From Gp6-AA40 sp050742535 (GTDB lineage Bacteria; Acidobacteriota; Vicinamibacteria; Vicinamibacterales; UBA2999): 36,705 nt of DNA. The position numbers and the translations under genes are program-made. Positions within the stretch are counted from its first letter, which is position 1. Every line of letters starts with the position of its first letter. This document shows, one piece after another, positions 25,842 to 33,863 of the stretch. The stretch covers positions 1 to 36,705 of the forward strand of contig JBOGIQ010000016.1 in assembly GCA_050742535.1 (NCBI GenBank), read 5' to 3'. The notes below the pieces were generated by a model, which saw nothing but the letters and a program-made list of their open reading frames with translations, was not told the DNA's origin and ran no database searches.

Positions 25842-26498
25842 TCACAGTCTGCTGCGGACCAGCCCCATCACGTAATCGACGACCTTCTCAATCGGCATCG
25901 CCGTCGTGTCGATGTGCACGGCATCGGCCGCAACGGACAGCGGCGACACTGCACGCGTCCTGTCCGCCGCGTCGCGCGCCTGGATCGCTTCCGCCACGGC
26001 CGCTTGCCCTGCCTGGCTTCCCGAATGTGCCGCATCGCTGGCCCGCCGCCTGGCGCGTTCCTCCGCTGAGGCATCGAGATAGATCTTCACATCGGCGCCT
26101 GGGAAAACCACGGTGCCGATGTCCCGGCCTTCCATGACGACCCCGCCGTCCGCTCCGAGGGCGCGTTGCCGGGCAACAAGCGCTTCCCGCACCTTCGGCA
26201 GCCGCGCCACGGCGGTGGCCGCCTTGTCGATCTCCGGCGTCCGGATTGCGCGGGTCACATCGTGACCGTCAATCTCGACGACGCCTCCCTCGACGACGAT
26301 CCGGGCGCCGCGCGCCAGCGCGGACACCGCCGCCTCGTCGTCGAGCGAAATCCCGTCGCGCACCGCCTTCCACCCCACCGCCCGATACATCGCGCCCGTG
26401 TCCACGTGCCGGTAGCCGAGCGCCTCGGAAATGGCGCGCGAGACCGTGCCCTTGCCGGCCCCTGACGGCCCGTCGATCGCGATGACCAATCGTTTCAT
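25842..26498 (-). CDS. cmk: Cytidylate kinase
   Basis: A 218-residue CMP/dCMP kinase that transfers phosphate from ATP to give CDP. P-loop GPSGAGKGT at residues 10-18, HVDTGAMYRAVGWKA (nucleotide-binding YR segment), GRDIGTVVFPGADVKIYLDAS and a lid region with ERARRRASD. Length is normal for the bacterial enzyme. It is convergent with the small membrane protein gene, with 4 bp between them. In many bacteria cmk lies next to rpsA; here they are 2.6 kb apart. Confidence 0.96.
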   Translation of the reverse strand: MKRLVIAIDGPSGAGKGTVSRAISEALGYRHVDTGAMYRAVGWKAVRDGISLDDEAAVSALARGARIVVEGGVVEIDGHDVTRAIRTPEIDKAATAVARLPKVREALVARQRALGADGGVVMEGRDIGTVVFPGADVKIYLDASAEERARRRASDAAHSGSQAGQAAVAEAIQARDAADRTRAVSPLSVAADAVHIDTTAMPIEKVVDYVMGLVRSRL

Positions 26499-26594
26499 CC
26501 CCGTCCCACATTACACGAAACGCGAGACGCGACGCGGACGAAGGGATCGACGGACACGAAGGCAGGAAGGGACACGAAGTAAGATGCTCCGCGA

Positions 26595-27764
26595 ATGGCC
26601 CGGCGACGCCTGCGCATGCTCCTGATCGTTGTGCTCGTCCTCATCGTGTGCGTGTATTTCGCAGCGCCGTACGCGCGCGCGATGGCACTGATCGTCCGTG
26701 TCGCCGCGCTCGGCGGGCCGGCGCAGGCGATCATCAGCATCCAGGACAACCGTGTCGAGGCGCAGCCGCGGCACATGGTGCCGACACGGCACGGCAACGT
26801 GCCGGCGCAGTTCTACATGCCGGCCACCGTGTCGGAGCGTGCCGTCCTGGTCATGCCGGGGTTCAACTCCAACGGACTCGACGAGGCACGGCTGGCGGCG
26901 CTCGCGGAAGACATCGCCGCAAGCGGCTATCCGGTGATGGCCCTGGCGCTGCCGGACCTTCAGCAGTTCCGTCTGACGCCGGCCGCGACCGACGTCATCG
27001 AGGACGCCGTGGCGTGGATGGCGAAGCAGCCGCGCCTGGCGTCTGATGGCCGCGTCGGCATCATTGCCGTCAGTTTCTCGGGCGGGCTCGCGATCGTTGC
27101 CGCCGGGCGCGACAGCATCCGCGACAAGGTTGCCTACGTCGTGTCGCTTGGCGGCCACGGCAACATGCTGCGGGTGATGAAGTATCTCGCCACCGGCATC
27201 GCGCCAAAGGTGGACGGCCTCAGCAACCATGCGCCGCACGACTACGGCGTCGCCGTCATCCTGAACACGCTCGCGGACCGCGGCGTCGTCCCGACCGATC
27301 AGGCTGCTCCCCTCCGCGAGGCGATCGAAACGTACCTCCGCGCGTCGCAGGCGACGGTCATCAGCGATGCGGCCGCGGCGCCGATCTTCGCGCAGGCGCG
27401 GACGATGGCCGAGTCGCTCCCTGAACCGTCCCGTACCTACATGCAGTACGTGAACGAGCGGGACGTCAAGCGGCTTGGCGCCGTGCTCGTTCCGCATCTC
27501 GACCAGGCCGGCGTCAACGACCCGGCGCTGTCGCCGGAGCTCGCGTCCCCGCCCGCGGCCAGCACGTTCCTGCTCCACGGCTACGACGACAACATCATTC
27601 CGCCGGCCGAAAGCGTCCTCCTGGCCGAGTATCTGCGAGCGAAAGGCGTGCGAACGAATGTCCTGCTGAGCGGCCTCATCACGCACGCCAGCGTGAATCC
27701 GCACGCCACGGCAATGGACGCGTGGAAGCTCGTCAGCTTCTGGGCCTCGGTGATCAAACAATAG
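26595..27764 (+). CDS. Alpha/beta hydrolase with N-terminal membrane anchor
   Basis: A 389-residue protein with a single N-terminal hydrophobic helix (MLLIVVLVLIVCVYFAA) and an alpha/beta-hydrolase domain. Candidate nucleophile Ser is in AVSFSGG near residue 160, the acid in HGYDDNIIPP near residue 331 and His in LITHASVN near residue 358; VLVMPGFNSNGLDEARL would provide the oxyanion strand. The order fits a dienelactone-hydrolase/lipase-like enzyme facing the periplasm. The substrate is unknown. It ends 4 bp before rluB. Confidence 0.82.
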   Translation: MARRRLRMLLIVVLVLIVCVYFAAPYARAMALIVRVAALGGPAQAIISIQDNRVEAQPRHMVPTRHGNVPAQFYMPATVSERAVLVMPGFNSNGLDEARLAALAEDIAASGYPVMALALPDLQQFRLTPAATDVIEDAVAWMAKQPRLASDGRVGIIAVSFSGGLAIVAAGRDSIRDKVAYVVSLGGHGNMLRVMKYLATGIAPKVDGLSNHAPHDYGVAVILNTLADRGVVPTDQAAPLREAIETYLRASQATVISDAAAAPIFAQARTMAESLPEPSRTYMQYVNERDVKRLGAVLVPHLDQAGVNDPALSPELASPPAASTFLLHGYDDNIIPPAESVLLAEYLRAKGVRTNVLLSGLITHASVNPHATAMDAWKLVSFWASVIKQ

Positions 27765-27768
27765 AAGG

Positions 27769-28524
27769 GTGGACGATTCGTCGGGCATCCGCCTTCAAAA
27801 GATCCTGTCGCAGGCGGGCGTCGCCTCTCGGCGTGCGGCCGAGAAGCTGATCGAGGAAGGGCGCGTCTCGGTCAACGGCCGAACGGTCCGTGAAATGGGC
27901 GTCAAGGCCGACCCGCTGGCCGACGACATCCGCGTTGACGGCCGGCGGCTGCGCGCCCCGGAGCGCCATCGCTACATCCTGCTGAACAAGCCGACGGGCG
28001 TCGTCACCACCCGCTCCGATCCGCAGCGTCGTCAAACGGTGATCGACCTGCTCCATGGCGTACGCGAATACGTCTACCCGGTCGGCCGCCTCGACTACGA
28101 CAGCGAAGGGCTCCTGCTGCTGACAAACGACGGCGATCTCGCCGCGCGCCTGACGCATCCGCGTCACGAGGTCGAACGGACCTACGAGGCGTATGTCGCC
28201 GGAACACCTGACGAGGAGGCGATCGACAAGCTGCGCCGCGGGATCCCGCTCGATGGCAGGCGGACGATGCCGGCGGACGTGAAGGTCCTGGGTCGCAATC
28301 CCGCTAAAGCCGGACTCCACGGGAAATCAGTGCTGCTCATCACAATCCGTGAGGGGCGCAACCGGCAGATACGAAGGATGTGCGAGGCGGTCGGCCATCC
28401 CGTGCGAAAGCTCCGTCGCGTCCGGATCGGCCCGATTAGCGATCGCCGCCTGCGCGTCGGCGAATGGAGGGAGCTGACGCGCCAGGAAGTGGAAAAGTTG
28501 AAAAGTGGAAAAGTGGAAAAGTAA
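27769..28524 (+). CDS. rluB: 23S rRNA pseudouridine synthase, RluB type
   Basis: A 251-residue RsuA/RluB family enzyme that isomerises uridine to pseudouridine in rRNA. It has an S4 domain (RLQKILSQAGVASRRAAEKLI) and a catalytic domain with nucleophile D109 in GRLDYDSEGLLLLTNDG. Residues 176-185 (RNPAKAGLHG) come from the palindromic element found also in valS, just before the conserved ITIREGRNRQIRRMCEAVG. The last residues (EVEKLKSGKVEK) come from the adjacent GTGGAAAAGT array, so both repeat types have changed this protein. GTG start. Confidence 0.92.
   Translation: MDDSSGIRLQKILSQAGVASRRAAEKLIEEGRVSVNGRTVREMGVKADPLADDIRVDGRRLRAPERHRYILLNKPTGVVTTRSDPQRRQTVIDLLHGVREYVYPVGRLDYDSEGLLLLTNDGDLAARLTHPRHEVERTYEAYVAGTPDEEAIDKLRRGIPLDGRRTMPADVKVLGRNPAKAGLHGKSVLLITIREGRNRQIRRMCEAVGHPVRKLRRVRIGPISDRRLRVGEWRELTRQEVEKLKSGKVEK
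28295..28321. repeat. Palindromic repeat element inside rluB
   Basis: A 27-bp element that differs from the valS copy (1238-1265, reverse strand) at only two positions and is read in the same frame, NPAKAGLH here and NPAEAGLH there. The two genes are otherwise unrelated, so shared ancestry of the insert is the simplest explanation. Confidence 0.8.
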
Positions 28525-28595
28525 GTGGAAAGTACTTTCGGGCTTACTTTTCCACTTCTTCCACTTCTTCCACTTCTTCCACTTTTTCCACTTCC
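28489..28595. repeat. GTGGAAAAGT array with inverted halves at convergent ends
   Basis: Left part GTGGAAAAGTGG-type words, a centre near GTACTTTCGGGCTTAC, and a right part of CTTTTCCACTTCTTCCACTT-type words. It covers the C-terminal codons of both rluB and scpB and could act as a bidirectional terminator-like hairpin. The right flank of scpB carries the same words. Confidence 0.85.
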
Positions 28596-29230
28596 TCAAG
28601 GGGCAGCACGTCTTCCGCCGGCGTCTGCTCGATGAGCCCCGCTGGCGGATCGAAGCCAAGCGCCTCGGCCATGTCCTCGATGCGTGGCAGGTCGTGCAAA
28701 TCCTTGAGGCCGAACCGAATGAGGAATTCCTTGGTCGTCGCGTAGAGGAACGGGCGGCCGACCACGTTCTTGCGGCCGACGATCTTAATCAGGTGGCGCT
28801 CGAGCAGCGTCGACAGCACCCCGGAGGTATTCACGCCGCGGATTTCGCCGATTTCGAGCGCCGTGATCGGCTGTTTGTAGGCGATGACCGCCAGTGTCTC
28901 GAGCCCCTGAACGGTCAGCTTCTGCGTGGAGCGCTCATGGAACAGCCGGCGCACCCATTCGTGCAGCTGCGGGCGCGTGACGATCTGATAGCCGCCGGCC
29001 ACCTCGACGAGCTGGAGACCCGGACGGCTCTCGTAGTCAGCTTTCAGCGCGCTGACGGCCGCCGCGACGTCTTCCTTCGGCTCGTCGGCGAGCAGCTTGT
29101 ACAGCATTTTCGGCGTGACCGGCTCCGGCGACGCGAAGATCAACGCCTCGACAATTGCCTTCACTTCAGCGGAGAGCGCAGGTTCCGCCACGGCTGTCTC
29201 GCTTGCTGAATCGAGCTGTTCGTCAGACAT
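28544..29230 (-). CDS. scpB: Segregation and condensation protein B
   Basis: A 228-residue ScpB, the winged-helix partner of SMC-ScpA in chromosome compaction. KAIVEALIFASPEPVT, AGGYQIVTRP, LTVQGLETLAVIAYKQPIT and VVGRPFLYATTKEFLIRFGL are typical. The C-terminus (LPLEEVEKVEEVEEVEEVEK) is a Glu/Val repeat encoded by the CTTCCACTT array and is not part of the family core. I chose ATG 29230; GTG 29233 is directly in front. It follows scpA at 55 bp. Confidence 0.94.
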   Translation of the reverse strand: MSDEQLDSASETAVAEPALSAEVKAIVEALIFASPEPVTPKMLYKLLADEPKEDVAAAVSALKADYESRPGLQLVEVAGGYQIVTRPQLHEWVRRLFHERSTQKLTVQGLETLAVIAYKQPITALEIGEIRGVNTSGVLSTLLERHLIKIVGRKNVVGRPFLYATTKEFLIRFGLKDLHDLPRIEDMAEALGFDPPAGLIEQTPAEDVLPLEEVEKVEEVEEVEEVEK

Positions 29231-29288
29231 CACTTACTTTTCCACTTTTCCACTTTTCCACTTTTCCACTTTTGTACTTTTCCACTTA
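29231..29288. repeat. CTTTTCCA array between scpA and scpB
   Basis: At least five tandem ACTTTTCCACTTTTCC-type words filling the scpA-scpB gap and the scpB ribosome-binding region. Together with 28489-28595 it brackets scpB; its words are inverted relative to the leftmost part of that array. Confidence 0.85.
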
Positions 29289-30089
29289 CGCGTGGTTCTC
29301 CGGGTCGCCGATTGGATGCGGAGCATCCGCCGGGCGGGCCCGCTTATACACGCGAATCGCGCCAAACGATCCGGACTGGAACACGCGAATCAGCTTCAGC
29401 CTGATCATCTCGAGCACGGCGAGAAACGTCACGATCATGAACCCGCGCGAGCCGTCGCCATCCTCGAACAGCTCCTCGAATCCGCAGGCTTCGTGCTCGG
29501 ACAGCCGCAGCAGGAGCTGCTGCATGCGGTCCTCGATCGTGATCTGCTCCGGCGGCAGCACCATACGGGGCCGGCGGTTGGCGCGCTCGAGGACGCCCTT
29601 GAAGGCGGCCAGCAGGCTGAACAGATCGACTTCCAGCTCGGGTTCGTAATCGTCGCCGGCAGCCTCGGCGACGCTCGCGTCCGGACGCATGAACTGTGCG
29701 CTGCGCAGCGTTTCGCGCTCGTGCAGCAGCTCCGCCGCCGCCTTGTATTTCTGATGTTCGAGCAGCCGGCGCACCAGCGCCTCGCGCGGATCCTCCTCGA
29801 CCAGGTCGTCCTGTGCCGGATCCGGGCGTGGCAGCAGGGTCCGCGACTTCATATGAATCAGCGTGGACGCCATCACCAGGAACTCGCCGGCGACGTCGAG
29901 GTTCAGCTCCTGCATCAGCCCGAGATAGCCGAGATACTGTTCGGTGATGAGGGCAATCGGGATGTCGTAGATGTTCACCTCGTTCTTGCGAATGAGGTAG
30001 AGGAGCAGATCGAGCGGCCCCTCGAACGTCTCGAGCTTGACCTTGTAGGCGTCCGGCGAGGATTCGAAGTCCGGATGTTCAGTGTTCAC
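29286..30089 (-). CDS. scpA: Segregation and condensation protein A
   Basis: A 267-residue kleisin that bridges SMC heads with ScpB. The N-terminal signature is KLETFEGPLDLLLYLIRKNEVNIYDIPI, followed by AGEFLVMASTLIHMKSRTLLP, and the C-terminal winged helix ends with FLAVLEMIRLKLIRVFQSGSFG. The start is GTG 30089, two bases after the trpS stop. Confidence 0.95.
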   Translation of the reverse strand: MNTEHPDFESSPDAYKVKLETFEGPLDLLLYLIRKNEVNIYDIPIALITEQYLGYLGLMQELNLDVAGEFLVMASTLIHMKSRTLLPRPDPAQDDLVEEDPREALVRRLLEHQKYKAAAELLHERETLRSAQFMRPDASVAEAAGDDYEPELEVDLFSLLAAFKGVLERANRRPRMVLPPEQITIEDRMQQLLLRLSEHEACGFEELFEDGDGSRGFMIVTFLAVLEMIRLKLIRVFQSGSFGAIRVYKRARPADAPHPIGDPENHA

Positions 30090-30091
30090 GA

Positions 30092-31084
30092 TCAGTATCG
30101 CAGCTTCACCGCCTCACGGACCCGTTCCATCGTCTCGTGCGCGATGCCGCGCGCCGTGCGCGAGCCTTCAATCAGGATTTCACGAACGCGATCGGGGCGC
30201 GTCATCACCTCTCGGCGCCGTTCGCGCAGTGGCGCCAGCGCCGCGTTCATCGCCCGCGCCAGCTTGGTCTTCACTTCGACGTCCCCGACTTTACCGGCGC
30301 GGTAGCGCGCCTTGAGGTCATCGACCTCGGCGACATCGGGATTGAACACGTCATGGTACATGAACACCGGGTTGCCCTCGACCGTGCCAGGAATGTCGGC
30401 ACGGACGCGTTTGGGATCGGTGTACATCTGACGCACTTTCTTCGTCACCGCCTCATCGTCGTCCGTGAGATCGATGGTGTTGCCGTAGCTCTTGCTCATC
30501 TTGCGGTTGTCGAGCCCCGGCAGCCGCGGCATCGAGGTCAGCAGCGGCTGCGGCTCGACGAGCACCTCACCGTAGAACTGATGAAAGCGGCGGACCGCCT
30601 CGCGCGACAACTCGAGGTGCGCAACCTGATCCTCGCCGACAGGCACGAAACGGCCATCGTAGAGTGCGACGTCGGCGGTCTGCAGCAGCGGGTAGCCGAG
30701 AAACCCGACCGTTGACAGGTCCTTTTCCGACAGCTGCTCGCGCTGCTCCTTGTAGGTCGGCACGCGTTCGAGCCAGGGAATCGGCACGACCATCTGCAGG
30801 AGCAGATAGAGCTCGGCGTGCTCCGGCACGAGCGACTGAATGAACAGCGTGCTCCGTTCGGGATCGACGCCGGCCGCGATCCAGTCCGCGGCGTTGTCGA
30901 TGGCGTTGGCGGCGATCTCGGCCGTGTTCGCGTACTCGCTCGTCAACGCGTGCCAGTCGGCCACGAAGTAGAAGCAGTCGTACTGATCCTGCAGGGCTGC
31001 CCAGTTCTTGAGCGCTCCGACCAGGTGGCCGAGGTGCAGCCGTCCCGTCGGGCGCATACCCGAAACCACTCGCAACTTTGACAT
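30092..31084 (-). CDS. trpS: Tryptophanyl-tRNA synthetase
   Basis: A 330-residue class I synthetase that charges tRNA-Trp. HIGH-like HLGH at residues 17-20 (GMRPTGRLHLGHLVGAL) and KMSKS at 195-199 (DNRKMSKSYGN). The ATG at 31084 overlaps the stop of the site-2 protease gene (TGATG), and the family begins directly with MSKLRVVSGMRPTG, so the longer upstream frame is rejected. Confidence 0.96.
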   Translation of the reverse strand: MSKLRVVSGMRPTGRLHLGHLVGALKNWAALQDQYDCFYFVADWHALTSEYANTAEIAANAIDNAADWIAAGVDPERSTLFIQSLVPEHAELYLLLQMVVPIPWLERVPTYKEQREQLSEKDLSTVGFLGYPLLQTADVALYDGRFVPVGEDQVAHLELSREAVRRFHQFYGEVLVEPQPLLTSMPRLPGLDNRKMSKSYGNTIDLTDDDEAVTKKVRQMYTDPKRVRADIPGTVEGNPVFMYHDVFNPDVAEVDDLKARYRAGKVGDVEVKTKLARAMNAALAPLRERRREVMTRPDRVREILIEGSRTARGIAHETMERVREAVKLRY

Positions 31085-31716
31085 CAGAGAAGCGTGCGCA
31101 GAATGGCGTCCTGAACCGGCCCGACGATCTGCCACAGAATGCCGCTGATCAGCAGCCCATACAGGATGATCATGCCGAACGGCCGCATGCTGTTGAACAG
31201 CTCCGACGCACGGCCGCGCAGCAGCCCCATCAGCACGTTCCCGCCATCGAGCGGCGGGATCGGCAGCATGTTGAAGACGGCCAGCAGCACGTTCAAGACG
31301 ACCATCATCGACAGAAAGACACGAATCTGCTCTGTCGCGGGGGTCGCGCCGCCATCCCACCCGATCAATCGCAAACCGATCGCGCCAATCACCGCGAGCA
31401 CGATGTTGCTCGCCGGTCCGGCGGCGGCAATCATCATGTACTTGCGCTTCCAGTGGCCGTGCAGGTTCGACGGATTCACCGGCACCGGCTTCGCCCAGCC
31501 GATCAGCGGCAGGTTCGTGAACATCGCGATCAGCGGAAACAGCAGCGTCCCGATCGGATCGATGTGGACGACGGGATTCAGCGACACGCGGCCAAGGTGC
31601 CGGGCCGTCGGGTCGCCGAGGACATCGGCGGACCAGGCGTGAGCGGCTTCGTGGAACGACAACGAGAGCAGAAGTACGGTGAACCCGATGACAATGCGCG
31701 CGACGTCGAACTCCAC
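31084..31716 (-). CDS. Site-2 protease family (M50) membrane protein
   Basis: A 210-residue intramembrane zinc protease. HEAAH at residues 22-26 gives the metal-binding HExxH, and NMLPIPPLDGGNVL gives the third ligand region (the NPDG-like motif of the family). Several membrane helices surround both motifs. M50-trpS-scpA-scpB is a common gene order in bacteria. Its substrate is unknown. Confidence 0.93.
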   Translation of the reverse strand: MEFDVARIVIGFTVLLLSLSFHEAAHAWSADVLGDPTARHLGRVSLNPVVHIDPIGTLLFPLIAMFTNLPLIGWAKPVPVNPSNLHGHWKRKYMMIAAAGPASNIVLAVIGAIGLRLIGWDGGATPATEQIRVFLSMMVVLNVLLAVFNMLPIPPLDGGNVLMGLLRGRASELFNSMRPFGMIILYGLLISGILWQIVGPVQDAILRTLL

Positions 31717-31851
31717 GGAGGGTTCAGACTAGCACAGCGCCGCGGGCTGCCGCTTTCGCTCGCACGTGGCGACTGCGCTGCTTTTGGCGCGGCGTCGTCC
31801 GGATACCAGTACACCTGCAGCGACCCTCGTCAGACCGATTGCACCGACCGA

Positions 31852-31873
31852 GGCGGGCCTGACAAGGCCCGCC
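31852..31873. repeat. GGCGGGCC hairpin in intergenic space
   Basis: GGCGGGCC (31852-31859) and GGCCCGCC (31866-31873) form a perfect 8-bp stem with loop TGACAA, 62 bp after the uspA stop. It has no T-run, so it is a palindromic repeat or a weak terminator. The rest of 31717-31935 holds nothing else I can support. Confidence 0.6.
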
Positions 31874-31935
31874 CCACGATCGCACCAACCAGCGTCAGCA
31901 ACCTCGCACCGACCCGGCGCAGCCTGTTCGCACCT

Positions 31936-32436
31936 TCACGCCGGAATGTGCTCGACGTCGTAGACCAGCTCCGACCGCTGTCTCTTCGCGTGCGGGTGCC
32001 GCACCGTGAGCACCGGGCATGGGGCTGTTCGCACAAGGCGTTCGGCGACGCTGCCGACCATCAGGTGCGCGAATCCGGTTCGGCCGTGCGTGCCCATCAC
32101 GATCAGGTCGACGCCCCGCTCGGCGGCGTATTCGGCGATCGTCCGCGCGCCGTGGCCGAAGAGGACCTCGGTCTCGACGTTGTCGACGCCGTCCCGCGGA
32201 GCGGCGCGATGGCGCAGCCGTTCGCGGGCATCGTCCAGCATCGCGGTTCTCAGGGCGGGCGCTTCGGCAATGTACGCCTCCGCCGACATCCCTTCGAAGA
32301 CGAACGGGTCGTCGAGCACGTGCAGCAGCTGGATCGAGGCACCGAACCGCTCGGCCAGCCCGAACGCATAATCGAGAGCGGCGTCCGCCGTGGCGCTGAA
32401 GTCAGTCGGGACGAGAATGCGAGTGATGCGTGTCAT
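31936..32436 (-). CDS. Universal stress protein
   Basis: A 166-residue UspA-like protein. ILVPTDFSATADAALDYA opens the fold and the ATP-binding signature is GTHGRTGFAHLMVGSVAERLVRTAPCPVL. The start ATG 32436 has AGGAG eight bases upstream. A sigma-54-type promoter and a palindromic site lie just upstream, so it may respond to the two-component pair encoded 1.4 kb away. It probably helps survival under starvation or stress; the exact role is unknown. Confidence 0.93.
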   Translation of the reverse strand: MTRITRILVPTDFSATADAALDYAFGLAERFGASIQLLHVLDDPFVFEGMSAEAYIAEAPALRTAMLDDARERLRHRAAPRDGVDNVETEVLFGHGARTIAEYAAERGVDLIVMGTHGRTGFAHLMVGSVAERLVRTAPCPVLTVRHPHAKRQRSELVYDVEHIPA

Positions 32437-32463
32437 GGCGGAAACTCCTATGACAACGCTGTG

Positions 32464-32479
32464 CGCAACACGCATGCCG
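32464..32479 (-). promoter_or_regulatory. Sigma-54 promoter for uspA
   Basis: On the minus strand CGGCATGCGTGTTGCG gives the -24 GG and the -12 GC with exactly ten bases between and an intact TTGC. The implied transcript would have a leader of about 17 nt that contains the AGGAG ribosome-binding site. Consensus is TGGCAYR-N4-TTGCW. Confidence 0.65.
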
Positions 32480-32560
32480 ACGGAACACACGCTGAATCGA
32501 GCGGATTTGTCGTCGAAAAGGGGGGTCGGGCGCAGGAGGCGGCGAACTCTGTCACATTGG

Positions 32561-32576
32561 TGCGGAATAGTCCGCA
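32561..32576. promoter_or_regulatory. Palindromic activator site (UAS 1) upstream of uspA
   Basis: TGCGGAATAGTCCGCA, a perfect TGCGGA-N4-TCCGCA palindrome (seven base pairs when the flanking G and C are counted). It lies about 115 bp upstream of the inferred uspA start site, the usual distance of NtrC-type enhancers. A 13 of 16 relative is at 33304-33319. Confidence 0.6.
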
Positions 32577-32600
32577 CTCACCGTGGTCCCTGTTTGCAGC

Positions 32601-33089
32601 TCAGGAGGCTTGCTGCTGAGTACGGGCGGTCTCACGCAACTGCGGGCGTAGCGGCATCGCGCCGTGCACGACCTGGATCGCGAGCAGAATCGCACCAGCC
32701 AGCAGCCAGCTGTCGAGCAACACTCCGAGCACGAACACGCCAATCACGCCGTAGAGGGTGCCCGCTGCGGACAACAGCAGACGCCATCTCGTGGAACGGA
32801 CACCATCGAATGTCAGTGTGATCCCCATCACGACCGCGAGCGTCGGGCACGGCAGCAGTCCGACTGGCGCCGCATACGCGTACTCCGCCCACGTATCGGT
32901 GCGAAGGAAATGCGGGTCCGTCCAGCCGAGCGCCAGCAGTGCCGCGCCCGCGACGCCTGTTCGCGTCGCCGACCAGGTTGCCCGTGCGGCGGGCAGTCGA
33001 ACAGCGTCGCGCCCGAGCAGGATCGCGAGGATCAGTCGAGGGCGCCCTTTTTGTTGCCGACACCGGCGATTGAATGGCACACCTGACAT
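32601..33089 (-). pseudogene. Membrane protein remnant, N-terminally truncated
   Basis: An open frame of 162 codons. The first part is only an out-of-frame reading of the neighbouring cytochrome c gene; from about residue 40 it is a real membrane protein with helices such as LLLSAAGTLYGVIGVFVLGVL and a motif VGLLPCPTLAVVMG that resembles the C-terminal half of DUF6064-type membrane proteins. The N-terminal half is missing, so it is probably a remnant joined to the cytochrome c remnant by a deletion. A functional short protein cannot be excluded. Confidence 0.55.
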
Positions 33090-33193
33090 TTCTGGGCCGT
33101 GTACACCTGTTTCCCTTTCTCAATCTGCGTCTCCTGGGCAGTGACGGTTCCGGCGAGTGCGGCGACGACAACGGGGACGAGGCTGCGGATCAT
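33032..33193 (-). pseudogene. Truncated cytochrome c
   Basis: A 53-residue product: signal peptide (MIRSLVPVVVAALAGTVTAQ), then EKGKQVYTAQKCQVCHSIAGVGNKKGALD and a stop. The haem motif CQVCH is intact but the rest of the domain, including the axial methionine, is missing; relatives I know continue for about 50-60 more residues. GGAG precedes the ATG. The sequence after the stop belongs to another gene, which indicates a deletion junction near 33030. Confidence 0.7.
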
Positions 33194-33303
33194 TGGATTC
33201 TCCAGTTGGTGGTCAGATATCTCGAAATTCAACTCGCATGCCGCACCGTTATCCGCCGCAGAGACGAGGATGCGGCAGCCTGATGCGAACTAACGCTCCC
33301 GAC

Positions 33304-33319
33304 CGCGAAATAATCCGCA
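33304..33319. promoter_or_regulatory. Palindromic activator site (UAS 2), related to UAS 1
   Basis: CGCGAAATAATCCGCA, identical to UAS 1 at 13 of 16 positions. It lies about 95 bp upstream of the inferred start of the DUF2383 gene. A weaker 10 of 16 match is at 33242-33257. Confidence 0.5.
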
Positions 33320-33379
33320 GCAGCTTTTCCACCCGGAGGCTGCGCTCCTTACAACACGCGTGATTTCGCATGCCTGGCC

Positions 33380-33395
33380 TGGTACGGACGATGCC
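33380..33395 (+). promoter_or_regulatory. Sigma-54 promoter for the DUF2383 gene
   Basis: TGGTACGGACGATGCC has the -24 GG (33381-33382) and -12 GC (33393-33394) with ten bases between. The predicted leader is about 19 nt and contains GGGAGG in front of the ATG at 33424. Confidence 0.55.
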
Positions 33396-33423
33396 CGCTT
33401 GGCAATCAGCTTGGGAGGACGTC

Positions 33424-33858
33424 ATGGGCGAACGCACGGAACGAGCGGTTCTGAACCAACTGATTGAGAATTGCCGGGACGCAGAGCGTGGGCTCAGGGT
33501 CGCCGCCGATCAGGTGAAGTCATCGGAGCTGCAGCGCGTGCTCACTGGACTTGCCGATCAGCGGCACGCCTTTGCGAACGAGCTGCTGCCGCACGCTCAG
33601 AGACTCGGCGGTGCGTCTGCGTCCGAGGGAACCGCGGCCGCCGCGGTACACCGCGTCTGGATCAGGGTGAAAGCACGACTGGCCAGCGATCCGGATCGGG
33701 CAGTCCTGGACGAAGCGGCACGTGGCGAACGGCATGCGGTGCACGTCTACGACGACGCGGTTGCCGACATGATTCCGCCCGAGTCGCGCGAGCTGATCGA
33801 ACGCCAGGATCTGGGCGTGCGGCTGGCACGCCGGCTGGTGACCGGCCTCGCGTTGTAG
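33424..33858 (+). CDS. DUF2383 (PA2169-type) four-helix-bundle protein
   Basis: A 144-residue all-helical protein, ferritin-like in arrangement: NQLIENCRDAERGLRVAADQV, LQRVLTGLADQRHAFANELLPHAQ, and a C-terminal half with AARGERHAVHVYDDAVADMI. This matches the DUF2383/PA2169 family found in many stress-exposed bacteria; its function is not known. I chose ATG 33424, with GGGAGG in front, because a longer frame would cross the sigma-54-like promoter. It is convergent with the NtrC-type gene, 5 bp apart. Confidence 0.88.
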   Translation: MGERTERAVLNQLIENCRDAERGLRVAADQVKSSELQRVLTGLADQRHAFANELLPHAQRLGGASASEGTAAAAVHRVWIRVKARLASDPDRAVLDEAARGERHAVHVYDDAVADMIPPESRELIERQDLGVRLARRLVTGLAL

Positions 33859-33863
33859 GCGTG

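Noticed and set aside
31085..31360. N-terminal extension of TrpS to 31360.
   Set aside because: Lies in the site-2 protease gene in another frame; TrpS homology begins at 31084.
33316..33331. Possible minus-strand sigma-54 promoter (GG-N10-GC) for the truncated cytochrome c.
   Set aside because: The -24 and -12 elements match poorly beyond GG and GC, it overlaps the UAS 2 site, and it is more than 120 bp from the start codon.
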